The position numbers and the translations under genes are program-made. Positions 7,998 through 16,364 of a DNA stretch of 64,000 nucleotides are shown here, one piece after another; the stretch's first letter is position 1; every line of letters begins with the position of its first letter. The DNA comes from Pedobacter sp. MC2016-15 (GTDB lineage: Bacteria > Bacteroidota > Bacteroidia > Sphingobacteriales > Sphingobacteriaceae), in assembly GCF_026239695.1 (NCBI RefSeq), contig NZ_JAPIVS010000008.1, positions 124,001 to 188,000 on the forward strand, written 5' to 3'. The notes beneath the pieces are model-generated. The model did no database searches, had not been told where the DNA came from, and was given only the letters and a program-made list of their open reading frames with translations.

Positions 7998-8747
7998 CTA
8001 ACGCAGGCCTCCGCTTGCTGAAATCAGCTCACCAGTCAGCCAGCGTGATTCTTCCGATGCCAGGAAAGAAGCTACCAATGCCACGTCTTCCGGTTCGCCC
8101 ACGCGTAACAAAGGAGTCATTCCAACATACTGTTTTTCAGTTTCGCTGCCGATAAAACCTCCTTTACGTGCGCCTTCTGTATTCACCATACCCGGATTGA
8201 TAGAATTTACACGGATTTTCTTCGGGCCTAATTCTTTTGAAAGAACCCTGGTAATGGAGTCAACCGCACTTTTGCTGGCGGTATAGAGTGCACTTCCGGC
8301 CGGTTGGGCAGAAGATACTCCAGAACCGATGTTGATGATACTGCCGCCATCTTCACTAAAATAACTTACGGCAGTTTGAGAAGCCATCAGTAAGCCAAAT
8401 ACGTTTAAGTTCATAGTACGCTGAAATGCTTCTTCGGTGACCGATTCCAACGGACCCCATTCATAGATCCCTGCATTATTGACCAGGATATCTACCTTTC
8501 CATATTCCCTGATCGTCTCAGCTAACAAGTTTTTGACATCATCGGCCTTTGCGATATCAGCCTGCACTGCTATAGCCCGTCCCCCTTTTTCATGAATAGA
8601 ACTGATGACACGTTCTGCATCAGATTTCGAATAGGCATAGTTAATAACAACTGCTGCGCCGTCTTCGGCAAGTTTTTTTGCGATTGCAGCCCCGATTCCT
8701 TTGGATGCACCTGTAACTACTGCTACTTTATTTTCTAGTTTTTTCAT
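7998..8747 (-). CDS. SDR family oxidoreductase
   Basis: A 249-residue classical short-chain dehydrogenase. The start is ATG 8747 (MKKLENKVAVVTG); a codon at 8774 would place nine residues on top of the operator DNA. Visible motifs: TGASKGIG for NAD(P) binding, NNAG, the catalytic Ser and YTASK, and NPGMVNTEGARKGGF. Asn at the end of strand 2 (VVINYAYSKSDAE) suggests NADPH preference, as in 3-oxoacyl-ACP reductase-like SDRs. The promoter holds a consensus -7 box between two related palindromes, so the gene is probably repressed by a TetR-type protein and induced by a small molecule. The TetR gene follows 79 bases downstream on the same strand. Confidence 0.87.
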   Translation of the reverse strand: MKKLENKVAVVTGASKGIGAAIAKKLAEDGAAVVINYAYSKSDAERVISSIHEKGGRAIAVQADIAKADDVKNLLAETIREYGKVDILVNNAGIYEWGPLESVTEEAFQRTMNLNVFGLLMASQTAVSYFSEDGGSIINIGSGVSSAQPAGSALYTASKSAVDSITRVLSKELGPKKIRVNSINPGMVNTEGARKGGFIGSETEKQYVGMTPLLRVGEPEDVALVASFLASEESRWLTGELISASGGLR

Positions 8748-8751
8748 ATAT

Positions 8752-8767
8752 TGTACCAATTGGTACA
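8752..8767. promoter_or_regulatory. Perfect 16-bp palindromic operator of the SDR gene
   Basis: TGTACCAATTGGTACA is perfectly symmetric and lies 5-20 bases before the SDR start, directly downstream of the -7 box, so a bound protein would cover the transcription start. TACC-N4-GGTA cores are common in TetR-family sites (family knowledge). Confidence 0.75.
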
Positions 8768-8775
8768 CAAACATA
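8768..8775 (-). promoter_or_regulatory. -7 box of the SDR promoter
   Basis: On the minus strand this reads TATGTTTG, an exact match to the Bacteroidota -7 consensus TAnnTTTG. It is sandwiched between the two palindromes at 8752-8767 and 8785-8802. A good TTTG -33 element is not visible at 19-20 nt. Confidence 0.6.
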
Positions 8776-8784
8776 ATGATGTAA

Positions 8785-8802
8785 TTGTATCGATTGGTAC
8801 AA
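8785..8802. promoter_or_regulatory. Second, imperfect operator of the SDR gene
   Basis: TTGTATCGATTGGTACAA has seven of nine symmetric pairs and the same half-site (TTGTA / TACAA) as the palindrome at 8752-8767. The centres are 34 bp apart, about three helical turns, suggesting two dimers flanking the -7 box. Confidence 0.6.
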
Positions 8803-8879
8803 TAAGGTTTATTTGAATTATTGATGACAATTTACTAGTAATATTCAGGTGCTGACCGAGAAATGCATAGTTTTTGAGC

Positions 8880-9569
8880 ATGATTGATATGCAAATTAAA
8901 AATCATCTATTACTGCCCATTTATCAATTGATCATCCTGATTGCTCTGGGTGTTGCAGGGTGTACCGGAAAATCGGAATCAGAAGATGAGGTATCTCAGC
9001 CTGCTGCCTTTAAAGATTCCCCATCTACCCGGGAGAAAAAAGTTGTTGCAAGTGCGCAGCTACCGGCAACTGTGGCGCAAATACAAAAAGCCTATGCAGG
9101 CATCATTAAAAAATTCCAGAACGGAGGTCTGGACTCTGCTGTATTTAAATACTCATGTGACGGAGAAAAGGGCGGAACAATCAGCTACTTTACTGAAAAC
9201 AAACAGCTCCGGATGATCGTGCACAACTATCATGAATATGATCATTACTCGGCAACAGACCGCTATTTCATACAGGACAGCTCATTGTTCTTTGCCCATA
9301 CAAAAAGTATAAGCTGGTCTTTTGAGAGTGGTCCCGAAGGTTCAACAAAAGATAATATCACTGAAAAAAGAACATATATGCTGAAGGGGCGGCCCCTTAA
9401 GTGCCTCGAAAAGAAGTATGTAATCCGCTCAAAGGCAACCGACAATCCCCGACCAGAAACGCTGCCTAACCGGGAAGTTGATTGTCCCCCGGCAGCCACA
9501 GTATTCAAGCCATATCAGTTACTGATCAAATTTCTGAAGAAACCCACAACTGGATGTCTTACAAAATAA
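8880..9569 (+). CDS. Hypothetical lipoprotein
   Basis: A 229-residue protein with start at ATG 8880 (ATG 8889 is also possible). The N-terminus is basic, then hydrophobic (LPIYQLIILIALGVAGC), ending in a lipobox with Cys at about residue 28, so it should be a signal-peptidase-II lipoprotein. Behind it lies a Ser/Glu-rich linker. The mature domain contains DSAVFKYSCDGEKGGTISYFTENKQLRMIVHNY, a beta-rich pattern seen in unknown Bacteroidota secreted proteins. The C-terminus has two further cysteines (REVDCPP and TGCLTK). No catalytic motif recognised. It is alone between the SDR promoter and the convergent GDPD gene. Function unknown. Confidence 0.7.
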   Translation: MIDMQIKNHLLLPIYQLIILIALGVAGCTGKSESEDEVSQPAAFKDSPSTREKKVVASAQLPATVAQIQKAYAGIIKKFQNGGLDSAVFKYSCDGEKGGTISYFTENKQLRMIVHNYHEYDHYSATDRYFIQDSSLFFAHTKSISWSFESGPEGSTKDNITEKRTYMLKGRPLKCLEKKYVIRSKATDNPRPETLPNREVDCPPAATVFKPYQLLIKFLKKPTTGCLTK

Positions 9570-9630
9570 GAATTAGATCAGCCACAAGGGTGCTGCCAGG
9601 AAAAGATGCGTCGTATGTTTTAAATCACAA

Positions 9631-9658
9631 AAGGACAATGCGGTGAAACATTGTCCTT
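9631..9658 (-). terminator. Terminator of the GDPD gene
   Basis: AAGGACAATG and CATTGTCCTT form a 10-bp perfect stem with an 8-nt loop. On the minus strand the stem is followed by TTTTGTGATTT, a fair U-tract. It sits 24 bases beyond the GDPD stop codon. Confidence 0.75.
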
Positions 9659-9682
9659 CTGAAAGCGTAGAGAGAATAAGTG

Positions 9683-10591
9683 CTACGGGTGCAATTTCTT
9701 ATCCTGCAGATACTGGATTAATTCCTTCGGGCGATCCGTTTGAATCATATTGGCCCTCTGTTTAACCAGCCATCCCCAGGTTTCATCTTTCATACCTTGT
9801 TCAACAGCTCGGTCATCATCATGGTTACCACTTTGCTCTGGCCATAAGCTGTTGATCCATAATCCGTAAGATTCCCTGTAGCTGCTCAGGTTTTTCAATA
9901 CCGGCAACGAGTCGTCGTCGAAGTTCGCCTGGATAATGGTTCTTTTGTGCTTTTTATAACTTTCAATAATCTGTGCGGCATCAGGTCTTTTCATATTCAC
10001 CACTACCATAATAGTGATATCTTCTGCGATTGGCCCTTGTTCCTTTTCGATGTCTGAGAGGGGCGTACTTCCGGCAACATTTACGATCACCTCAGCAACT
10101 GTTCCTGTGGCACGTAGTGCCTTGATCACCTCCGGAAAATAATCGTAACCTTTATCTACATCAATGATGATCTTCTTTTTTGACTCCGCGAGAATCTCGT
10201 CAAAGGTAGGTATACGGTGTGCCGATTTATGTCCTGTACCAGATCTGAGATACAAAGATCTAATTTCTGCAAGCGTAAGATCTGATACGTTCCCTTTACC
10301 TGTTGTGGTGCGGTCTACCGTCACATCATGCATAATCACTAAGTGACCATCTTTGGTTTTCTTTAAATCCAACTCCATGATATCTACACCCATAGATACA
10401 CAGTTTTTAAGTGCCTGGATAGAGTTTTCAGACGTGTTGCGCCAGTCGCCACGATGGGCAGTGACCAGCACAGTATTACTTTTTGGGTTAAAAACTTCGT
10501 TCAGTTTTTCCGTGGGACTGGATTGGGCAAAGCCGGACAGGCAAATAACCGACAACGAAAGCTGTACGAGCAATGAATTAATTTTGATCAT
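9683..10591 (-). CDS. Secreted glycerophosphodiester phosphodiesterase
   Basis: A 302-residue GDPD-family protein with a signal peptide (SVICLSGFAQ cleavage region). It hydrolyses glycerophosphodiesters to glycerol-3-phosphate and an alcohol. Motifs: the first catalytic HRGDWRNTSENS (His, Arg, Glu), MELDLKKTKDG (metal-binding Glu/Asp) and VIMHDVTVDRTT (second His). A TIM barrel follows, ending with KQRANMIQTDRPKELIQYL. Many Bacteroidota carry such periplasmic GDPDs for phospholipid head-group recycling. The gene is monocistronic, ends at a clear terminator, and is divergent from the Crp/Fnr gene at 10727. Confidence 0.9.
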   Translation of the reverse strand: MIKINSLLVQLSLSVICLSGFAQSSPTEKLNEVFNPKSNTVLVTAHRGDWRNTSENSIQALKNCVSMGVDIMELDLKKTKDGHLVIMHDVTVDRTTTGKGNVSDLTLAEIRSLYLRSGTGHKSAHRIPTFDEILAESKKKIIIDVDKGYDYFPEVIKALRATGTVAEVIVNVAGSTPLSDIEKEQGPIAEDITIMVVVNMKRPDAAQIIESYKKHKRTIIQANFDDDSLPVLKNLSSYRESYGLWINSLWPEQSGNHDDDRAVEQGMKDETWGWLVKQRANMIQTDRPKELIQYLQDKKLHP

Positions 10592-10678
10592 AAAGTATAG
10601 TATTTACATTTGCCAAAGTTAATGGTAGCATGTTAAGTAACTGTTATGGATACTTTGCGAACCAGCTCTCTTTACTTT

Positions 10679-10692
10679 TTACCATATGTTAA
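10679..10692. promoter_or_regulatory. Crp/Fnr operator upstream of its own gene
   Basis: TTACCATATGTTAA, six of seven pairs symmetric, related to the better copy TTTACCAAATGGTAAA at 11304-11319. The centre is 29 nt before TAACTTCC (10715-10722), a degenerate -7 box in the same register as the other Crp/Fnr-type sites of this window. It lies 34 bases before the start codon. Confidence 0.6.
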
Positions 10693-10726
10693 GAGAGGTA
10701 CGGATGATTAGTCTTAACTTCCATCC

Positions 10727-11296
10727 ATGAAAGAAATCATCGATTATATTTTACAGTTCGGCGATTTGAACCAGCACCAGATTGACCTCATTCTCAGCAA
10801 GGCAAAGTACCTTGAGCTTAAAAAAGACGAGTACTTCTCTGAAGCCGGAAAAATTCCCAATCGGGTAGGATTTGTCCTGGAGGGAATCGTACGTTTCTGC
10901 TATTACAACAATAAAGGAGATGAAATCACCAACTACTTTATTGATGAAAACAGTTTTGCTACAGATTATGCAAAGTTTGAACTGAATGCTATTGCTACTG
11001 AATATGTGCAGGCGGTTACCGACTGCAAAATGCTGGTGTTCTCAAAAAAAGACTGGGACGATATCGGTAATACTATCCTCGACTGGGATAGGATTGAAAA
11101 CAAAATTGTCAAAAAATGTCTGATGGAGACCATAGACAGAAGAAGCCCCCTGGTATCTGAAGATGCCACTACCCGCTACCTGTCCTTCATGGAAAAATTT
11201 CCAAATGTACTCAACCGCGTACCGCTTTCTCAAGTCGCCTCATATCTCGGTATCACCCAGCCCTCACTCAGCAGAATCCGAAAAAATATCCGCTAA
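10727..11296 (+). CDS. Crp/Fnr family regulator (paralogue 1)
   Basis: A 189-residue regulator with an N-terminal cyclic-nucleotide-binding-type beta-roll (residues ~10-115, EAGKIPNRVGFVLEGIVRFCYYNN, NYFIDENSFATDY) and a C-terminal HTH (VPLSQVASYLGITQPSLSRIRKNIR). It ends right after the recognition helix, as is usual for this Bacteroidota branch. The recognition helix carries Gln-Pro where E. coli CRP has Arg180-Glu181, so its site should not be TGTGA. A TTACC-type palindrome occurs both before this gene and before the SDR gene that follows 81 bases downstream. This argues for autoregulation and control of that SDR. cAMP binding is doubtful: the conserved phosphate-binding Arg-Ser/Thr pattern is not obvious. 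Confidence 0.88.
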   Translation: MKEIIDYILQFGDLNQHQIDLILSKAKYLELKKDEYFSEAGKIPNRVGFVLEGIVRFCYYNNKGDEITNYFIDENSFATDYAKFELNAIATEYVQAVTDCKMLVFSKKDWDDIGNTILDWDRIENKIVKKCLMETIDRRSPLVSEDATTRYLSFMEKFPNVLNRVPLSQVASYLGITQPSLSRIRKNIR

Positions 11297-11303
11297 CTTG
11301 CTT

Positions 11304-11319
11304 TTTACCAAATGGTAAA
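11304..11319. promoter_or_regulatory. Crp/Fnr operator of the SDR gene
   Basis: TTTACCAAATGGTAAA has seven of eight symmetric pairs. The centre (11311.5) is 29 nt before CATCTTTG (11341-11348), a -7-like box one base from consensus. This matches class II activator geometry. Confidence 0.7.
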
Positions 11320-11377
11320 TGGTTTTCATGTTCAGACATCCATCTTTGTATTATTAATTCAAAGACAAATAAAGATC

Positions 11378-12238
11378 ATGAAAAAAGTTGTTTTAATTAC
11401 AGGAACAAACAGTGGATTCGGATGGCTTACCGCTCATAGTGTTGCAGCTTTGGGGCATAAGGTTTACGCTACCATAAGAGACACTAATGGAAAAAATGCG
11501 GAGAGGGCAAAAGCTTTGGCAGCAGTAGAAAATGTAACAGTTCTGGACGTGTCGCTCACTGACGAAGCAAGTCTGCAGAATGCTATAGATACAATTATTG
11601 CTGCAGAAGGTACGATAGATGTGCTGGTAAATAACGCAGGCGTTAGCATGTTCGGTGTGGCTGAGGCATCCACGGCGGCTGACCTGCAGCGAATGTTTGA
11701 TGTTAATGTAATCGCCCCATGGAGATTGATGAAAATGGCATTGCCCTACATGCGTAAACAATCCGAAGGACTGATCATTAATGTTTCAAGTGGCTTTGGA
11801 ACATTCAGCTTTCCTTTCTCAGCTATTTATGGTGCTTCAAAGTTCGCGCTTGAAGGATTAGTAGAGGGGCTGCATTATGAAGTAAGACCGCTGGGAATTG
11901 ATGCAGTCATCCTTCAGCCCGGAGCTTTTCCTACTGAGATGGCGCAAAAGAACCTGGCCGGATCTGATACTTCTGTTGATGAGGGATACAAAATTCTGGA
12001 AGAATATCCGCAGCAGATGTTTGCTGCTATTGCCCAGATGTTCGAAAAAAATCAACCTGATCCGCAGCTTGTAGCTGATGCTGTGGTTGATTTGATCAAT
12101 CTGCCGAAAGGGGAGAGACCATTGAGAACTGTAGCAGACCCTTCCACAGGAGATATTGTGAGAGCAGCCAATGATGCGGTGAAAGTTGAATTTGCAAACG
12201 TAATGACGGCCTTTGGCCTCAAAGGGCTTCTGTACTAG
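11378..12238 (+). CDS. SDR family oxidoreductase
   Basis: A 286-residue classical SDR. I start at ATG 11378 (MKKVVLITGTNSGFG); the frame is open further upstream but that region holds the Crp/Fnr operator. Motifs: TGTNSGFG cofactor loop, NNAGVSMFG, the catalytic Ser in NVSSGFG and YGASK. The C-terminus is of the extended type seen in 17-beta-HSD/retinol-dehydrogenase-like SDRs (LEGLVEGLHYEVRPLGIDAVILQPG). A close paralogue is at 21244-22050. It follows the Crp/Fnr gene but has its own promoter, so the pair looks like a regulator and its target. Substrate unknown; such genes are often induced by reactive carbonyls. Confidence 0.88.
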   Translation: MKKVVLITGTNSGFGWLTAHSVAALGHKVYATIRDTNGKNAERAKALAAVENVTVLDVSLTDEASLQNAIDTIIAAEGTIDVLVNNAGVSMFGVAEASTAADLQRMFDVNVIAPWRLMKMALPYMRKQSEGLIINVSSGFGTFSFPFSAIYGASKFALEGLVEGLHYEVRPLGIDAVILQPGAFPTEMAQKNLAGSDTSVDEGYKILEEYPQQMFAAIAQMFEKNQPDPQLVADAVVDLINLPKGERPLRTVADPSTGDIVRAANDAVKVEFANVMTAFGLKGLLY

Positions 12239-12359
12239 ATATTTATCGGTAATACCGGACATCTCATAGACATTTGTCTACATTCTTTTCAGACATAGGT
12301 CATCTTTTTCTTTTGTAGGGTTGTGCACATTTGTTTTTCTACTCAAACAATCACACAAA

Positions 12360-13997
12360 ATGACTGATCCAAGATTTCCGGTATTGACCCAAAAACAAAT
12401 CAGTACGCTTAAAGAATTTGGTACTGTAATCACTTATGAAGATGAAGCTGTAGTCTTTGAAGCCGGAGATAGCTCATACGACTTATATGTTGTTCTCGAC
12501 GGGGAAATCTGTGTTAAAGACCCGCTCAATGAGGATAACCTGGGAGTCCACGGTATCAATGAATTTACTGGTGATAACAGCATGTTATCAGACAGAAGCA
12601 TACCCTTTAGTGCCTATGCTGCCAAAGGGACTACAGTTCTTCAGATTAAAGCTGATATTCTCAAAGATATCATTTCAAAACACAGTGGTATCAGTGATGT
12701 CCTGCTGAGTGCATTTCTTCACCGGCAGGACTTCATGCTGAAAGAACTCAGCGGCGGTATCAAAGTGATAGGCTCTGAAAAATCCAGGGAGACATATGAA
12801 CTGCGCGACTTCATGGAGAAGAACCATATCTGGCATTCGTTTCTAAATACTGATGCTTCCACTGAAGCGCAGGACTTACTGAAAGGCTTTAACTTATCAA
12901 ATGATGATCTGCCTATACTTTTAGACATGTCCGGGCAGATCTTCAAAAAACCATCCATCGCGGAACTTGCCAAATTAACCGGGGTGCTCATCGAATTTCA
13001 GGAAGAGATTTATGATGTGCTGGTAGTTGGCGCCGGACCATCCGGACTTGCAGCAAGTGTGTATGCCGCTTCAGAAGGACTTACTGTAGTAACTATTGAT
13101 GGCAACGCCCCGGGAGGGCAGGCAGGAAAAAGCTCCAAGATAGAAAACTACCTCGGCTTTCCTACGGGAATTTCCGGGAACGACCTGGCCAACAAAGCCT
13201 ATATGCAGGCGCAGAAGTTTGGCTGCAATATTTCTATTCCGCGTAAAGCGGAAAAACTGGAATACAATGGGGAGTACTTCACCTTGTGTGCCTCGAATGA
13301 TAAGAACATCAAAGCGAGATCCATCATTGCTGCAACTGGTGCCGACTACAGGCGTATTCCTATCGACAATGTCGCGAAGTTTGAAGGCAGCGGTGTCTTC
13401 TATTCCGCCACAGGAATGAATGCTTCCGCTTGTAAGAATGAGCTGGTCGGCGTAGTAGGAGGTGGAAACTCCGCCGGGCAAGCGGCATTGTTTCTGGCAG
13501 ATCATGCTGCTGAAGTTCACGTCGTTATCCGTGGGGATGATTTGGGATCAAAAATGAGCGATTATCTGGTTCAGCGCATAAATACGACCCCAAATATCAT
13601 TGTACATAAAAACAGCAATGTGATACAGCTCAGTGGTGAGCATTACCTGCAATCTTTGGTACTTGATACCGATGGTGAACTACGAACCATTGGTATAACC
13701 AATTTATTCACTTTTATCGGTGCCAGGCCTTGTACAGAGTGGTTAAATGGCATCGTATCTATGGATGATAAAGGCTTTATTCATACAGGAATTGATATAC
13801 CCGAAACAGACCAGGCAGAATTCTCCAGATTCAACCAACGTAAACCACAAGCCCTGGAGGCCAGTATCCCCGGGTTTTTCGCTGTCGGCGATGTCAGGAA
13901 AGGTTCTGTAAAGAGAGTTGCCTCTGCAGTGGGCGAAGGCTCAATGGCCATCAGCCAGGTGCATCAGTATTTGGCAGAATTAAAGATTCTTTCTTAG
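12360..13997 (+). CDS. cNMP-domain / thioredoxin-like / flavin reductase fusion
   Basis: A 545-residue three-domain protein; start at ATG 12360 (MTDPRFPVLTQKQ). Residues ~1-130 form a cyclic-nucleotide-binding beta-roll (FEAGDSSYDLYVVLDGEI). Residues ~135-210 look thioredoxin/glutaredoxin-like (LRDFMEKNHIWHSFL... DLPILLDMSGQIFKKPS) but without CxxC. Residues ~215-545 form a thioredoxin-reductase-like flavoprotein with FAD motif GAGPSGLAA, NADPH motif GGGNSAGQAA and the C-terminal FAVGDVRKGSVKRVASAVGEG. The redox-active CATC disulfide expected near residue 350 reads YSATGMNASACKN, so it cannot reduce thioredoxin in the normal way. It is more likely a ferredoxin/NADP-type or other flavin reductase. 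It follows the Crp/Fnr-SDR pair with a 121-base gap. Confidence 0.87.
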   Translation: MTDPRFPVLTQKQISTLKEFGTVITYEDEAVVFEAGDSSYDLYVVLDGEICVKDPLNEDNLGVHGINEFTGDNSMLSDRSIPFSAYAAKGTTVLQIKADILKDIISKHSGISDVLLSAFLHRQDFMLKELSGGIKVIGSEKSRETYELRDFMEKNHIWHSFLNTDASTEAQDLLKGFNLSNDDLPILLDMSGQIFKKPSIAELAKLTGVLIEFQEEIYDVLVVGAGPSGLAASVYAASEGLTVVTIDGNAPGGQAGKSSKIENYLGFPTGISGNDLANKAYMQAQKFGCNISIPRKAEKLEYNGEYFTLCASNDKNIKARSIIAATGADYRRIPIDNVAKFEGSGVFYSATGMNASACKNELVGVVGGGNSAGQAALFLADHAAEVHVVIRGDDLGSKMSDYLVQRINTTPNIIVHKNSNVIQLSGEHYLQSLVLDTDGELRTIGITNLFTFIGARPCTEWLNGIVSMDDKGFIHTGIDIPETDQAEFSRFNQRKPQALEASIPGFFAVGDVRKGSVKRVASAVGEGSMAISQVHQYLAELKILS

Positions 13998-14036
13998 GTA
14001 AATGGCAGTGTGTTTTGGATAGATGCGGAGATCAGA

Positions 14037-14061
14037 CCCGGGGGCGCGCCACACCCCCGGG
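14037..14061. terminator. GC-rich hairpin between convergent genes
   Basis: CCCGGGGG and CCCCCGGG make an all-GC 8-bp stem with a 9-nt loop. It lies between the stops of the flavoprotein fusion (13997) and the aldehyde oxidoreductase large subunit (14072). No T-run follows on either strand, so it may stop or protect both transcripts rather than act as a classical terminator. Confidence 0.5.
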
Positions 14062-14071
14062 AGCTCCGGCT

Positions 14072-16360
14072 TTATACCTCGTAAAACTTTTCAGGTGTCA
14101 GCGGCAGATCGCGTAACCGTTTACCCGTAGCATTAAATACGGCGTTTGCAATCGCGGCTGATACCCCTGTAATCCCGATCTCCCCGATACCGCGGGCACC
14201 AATAGGGGAGATATGCGGATCATTCTTGCCAATAAAATGAACATCTATAGGAGGCACATCCAGATGCACCGGAACGTGGTAATCTGCCAGTGTGCGCGTC
14301 ACCGGGTTGCCCCAGCGTTGATCATAGTCCGTCGCCTCCATCAGGGCGGCGCCGATACCCATGATTACTCCGCCAATCACCTGCGAGCGTGCAGTTTTCT
14401 CATTCATGATCCTCCCCACATCCTGTACACTGGTAAAGCGTTTCACGCGGATAGTACCAAAATCTTCATCCACCCATACTTCGGCAAATTGAGCTCCAAA
14501 TGAATGAAAAGCATACTGCTTGATATCGCTGTTCTGCTCTGCCGGAGTTTCTCGTGGCGTACACAGTGCAGAGGGAACCGTAAGTCCCGCGCCGGAAACA
14601 GGCAATGTCGTGGCACAAGCTTCCAGCTCAGTTCGCTTTGAACGGCTTAATATGTTTAGATAACTATCATTTTTTTTATCATCGCTTTTCACAAACAGCT
14701 TCCCTTTAGCGAAGTCTATCTCTTCAAGACGCTGCCCGCTCAGCCGCGAATCCGGATCGGCAATTGCCAGTGCTGCTAAATCACGGCGCAGCAACACACA
14801 TGCTTCCACCGCTGCGGGATGTATGCTCGCAGTCGTCTGTGAACCTCCCGCCAATGGCGCTGCCGGAAGACTGGAATCTCCGATCCTCACCTCGATGGTA
14901 TCCACCGGAATACCCAATGCGTCTGCCACTGTCTGTGCCAGTACCGTGTAAGTTCCCGTACCGATGTCTATAGAGGCCGTTGACACTGTCACCTTGCCTT
15001 TCGCATCCATTACCACCTTCACTGATGCCGCAGAACGTCCGCCGGGGTAAGTCGCTGTTGCCATACCATAGCCAACCAGATATCTGCCCTGCCGTTTCTG
15101 CCGGGGTTCAATACTGCGGGCCGACCAGCCGAAACGCTCTGCACCAATACGGTAGCAGTCGAGCAGGTACTCGCTGGAAAAATCATGCCCTTGCATAGGG
15201 TCTTTCGTTGTATGGTTCCGGATGCGGAATTCAATAGGATCGATCTTCATCTTGAAGGCCATCTCATCCATTGCAGACTCCAGGGCGAAGGTCCCTGGCG
15301 ATTCTCCCGGGGCACGCATAAAAGTAGGCGTACTGCGGTTCAGCTGTGCCACATTGTAAGTTACTTCCCGAAGCGGAGCCTTATAGAGAACAAGCGATTG
15401 TTTGCCGCTGGGCTCAAAGAATTGGGTAAGGTTGTTATAGGTATCCGTATGATGACGCATCACGCTAAGCTTTCCGTTAGTATCTGTTGCCAGTGCTACA
15501 CGCTGTACAGTTGCCGCACGGTGTCCTACATTGGTTTGCATCATCTGCCGCGTGAGCGCCAGTTTCGCTGGCCGCCCGACTGCCTTTGCAGCCATCGCCA
15601 CAATCAGCGTATGCAGCCAAAGCCCCTTGGAACCAAAACCACCGCCCACAAAAGGAGCTACCACCCGTACATTTTCTGGTTTCAGGTCCAGGAAATATGC
15701 TGCAATGGCCCCCGTCAATCCTACACCCTGAGTAGCGTCGTACAGCGTCAGCCTATCCTTACCATCCCAAACTGCCACCGTAGCATGTGGTTCCATGGGG
15801 TGATGATGTTCCACAGGCGTGCTGTACTTATGGTCAACCTTTTGTGCCGATGCAGCCAGCAGGGGAGCAGCTTTACCTTCATTCACCTGCGCCTCTTCGC
15901 CCATAAACATCTTCGGCCTTTTGCTGTTCGGTATTTCTGCCTTCAGGTCCACCGCCGCTTTTTCCTTTGTATAACGCACTTTTACTTTATACGCCGCAGT
16001 ACGTGCCTGCTCATAGGTTTCGGCCACAACCATGGCAATAAACTGCCCGGGGTAGTGTACCACATTGCTCTGTAGCGGCGGGAGATTTTCACCGAGAAAT
16101 GCTGCACCTGCTTTCATTTGTGCCTGCATATCCATGGGTTTCAGTTTTTGCGCGTTCAGGTGACTGATCACGGCGAGTACACCAGGTTCTTTTTTCGCCA
16201 CCGTATCATCGATAGCAGCAATTTTTCCTTTCGCAATTGTTGCCCTAACAGGGAAAACGTAGGCCATGTTCGGCTGGTTAAATTCTGCAGAATAGAGTGC
16301 CTTTCCACTCACCTTCATGCTGCCATCTATGCGGCTTATTGGTTTACCGGTTTCGCTCAT
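14072..16360 (-). CDS. paoC: Molybdenum aldehyde oxidoreductase, large (Mo-binding) subunit
   Basis: A 762-residue large subunit of the xanthine-oxidase family. The start is ATG 16360 (MSETGKPISRIDG), four bases after the stop of the FAD subunit gene, so the genes are probably translationally coupled. It binds molybdopterin cytosine dinucleotide and oxidises aldehydes to acids. Signatures: GKALYSAEF at the N-terminus, VVAPFVGGGFGSKG, FMRAPGESPGTFALE, SIDIGTGTYTVLAQ, and the C-terminal GARGIGEIGITGVSAAIANAV containing the catalytic Glu. Subunit order iron-sulfur, FAD, Mo and the Tat signal on the small subunit match E. coli PaoABC (YagTSR). No XdhC/PaoD-like insertion chaperone is encoded nearby. 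The symbol is by analogy with PaoABC. Confidence 0.9.
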   Translation of the reverse strand: MSETGKPISRIDGSMKVSGKALYSAEFNQPNMAYVFPVRATIAKGKIAAIDDTVAKKEPGVLAVISHLNAQKLKPMDMQAQMKAGAAFLGENLPPLQSNVVHYPGQFIAMVVAETYEQARTAAYKVKVRYTKEKAAVDLKAEIPNSKRPKMFMGEEAQVNEGKAAPLLAASAQKVDHKYSTPVEHHHPMEPHATVAVWDGKDRLTLYDATQGVGLTGAIAAYFLDLKPENVRVVAPFVGGGFGSKGLWLHTLIVAMAAKAVGRPAKLALTRQMMQTNVGHRAATVQRVALATDTNGKLSVMRHHTDTYNNLTQFFEPSGKQSLVLYKAPLREVTYNVAQLNRSTPTFMRAPGESPGTFALESAMDEMAFKMKIDPIEFRIRNHTTKDPMQGHDFSSEYLLDCYRIGAERFGWSARSIEPRQKRQGRYLVGYGMATATYPGGRSAASVKVVMDAKGKVTVSTASIDIGTGTYTVLAQTVADALGIPVDTIEVRIGDSSLPAAPLAGGSQTTASIHPAAVEACVLLRRDLAALAIADPDSRLSGQRLEEIDFAKGKLFVKSDDKKNDSYLNILSRSKRTELEACATTLPVSGAGLTVPSALCTPRETPAEQNSDIKQYAFHSFGAQFAEVWVDEDFGTIRVKRFTSVQDVGRIMNEKTARSQVIGGVIMGIGAALMEATDYDQRWGNPVTRTLADYHVPVHLDVPPIDVHFIGKNDPHISPIGARGIGEIGITGVSAAIANAVFNATGKRLRDLPLTPEKFYEV

Positions 16361-16364
16361 GATC

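Noticed and set aside
15185..16075. Long plus-strand open frame (296 codons) opposite the aldehyde oxidoreductase gene
   Set aside because: It is a shadow of the minus-strand large subunit, with Cys/His/Arg-rich composition and no domain; the minus strand has clear Mo-subunit motifs.
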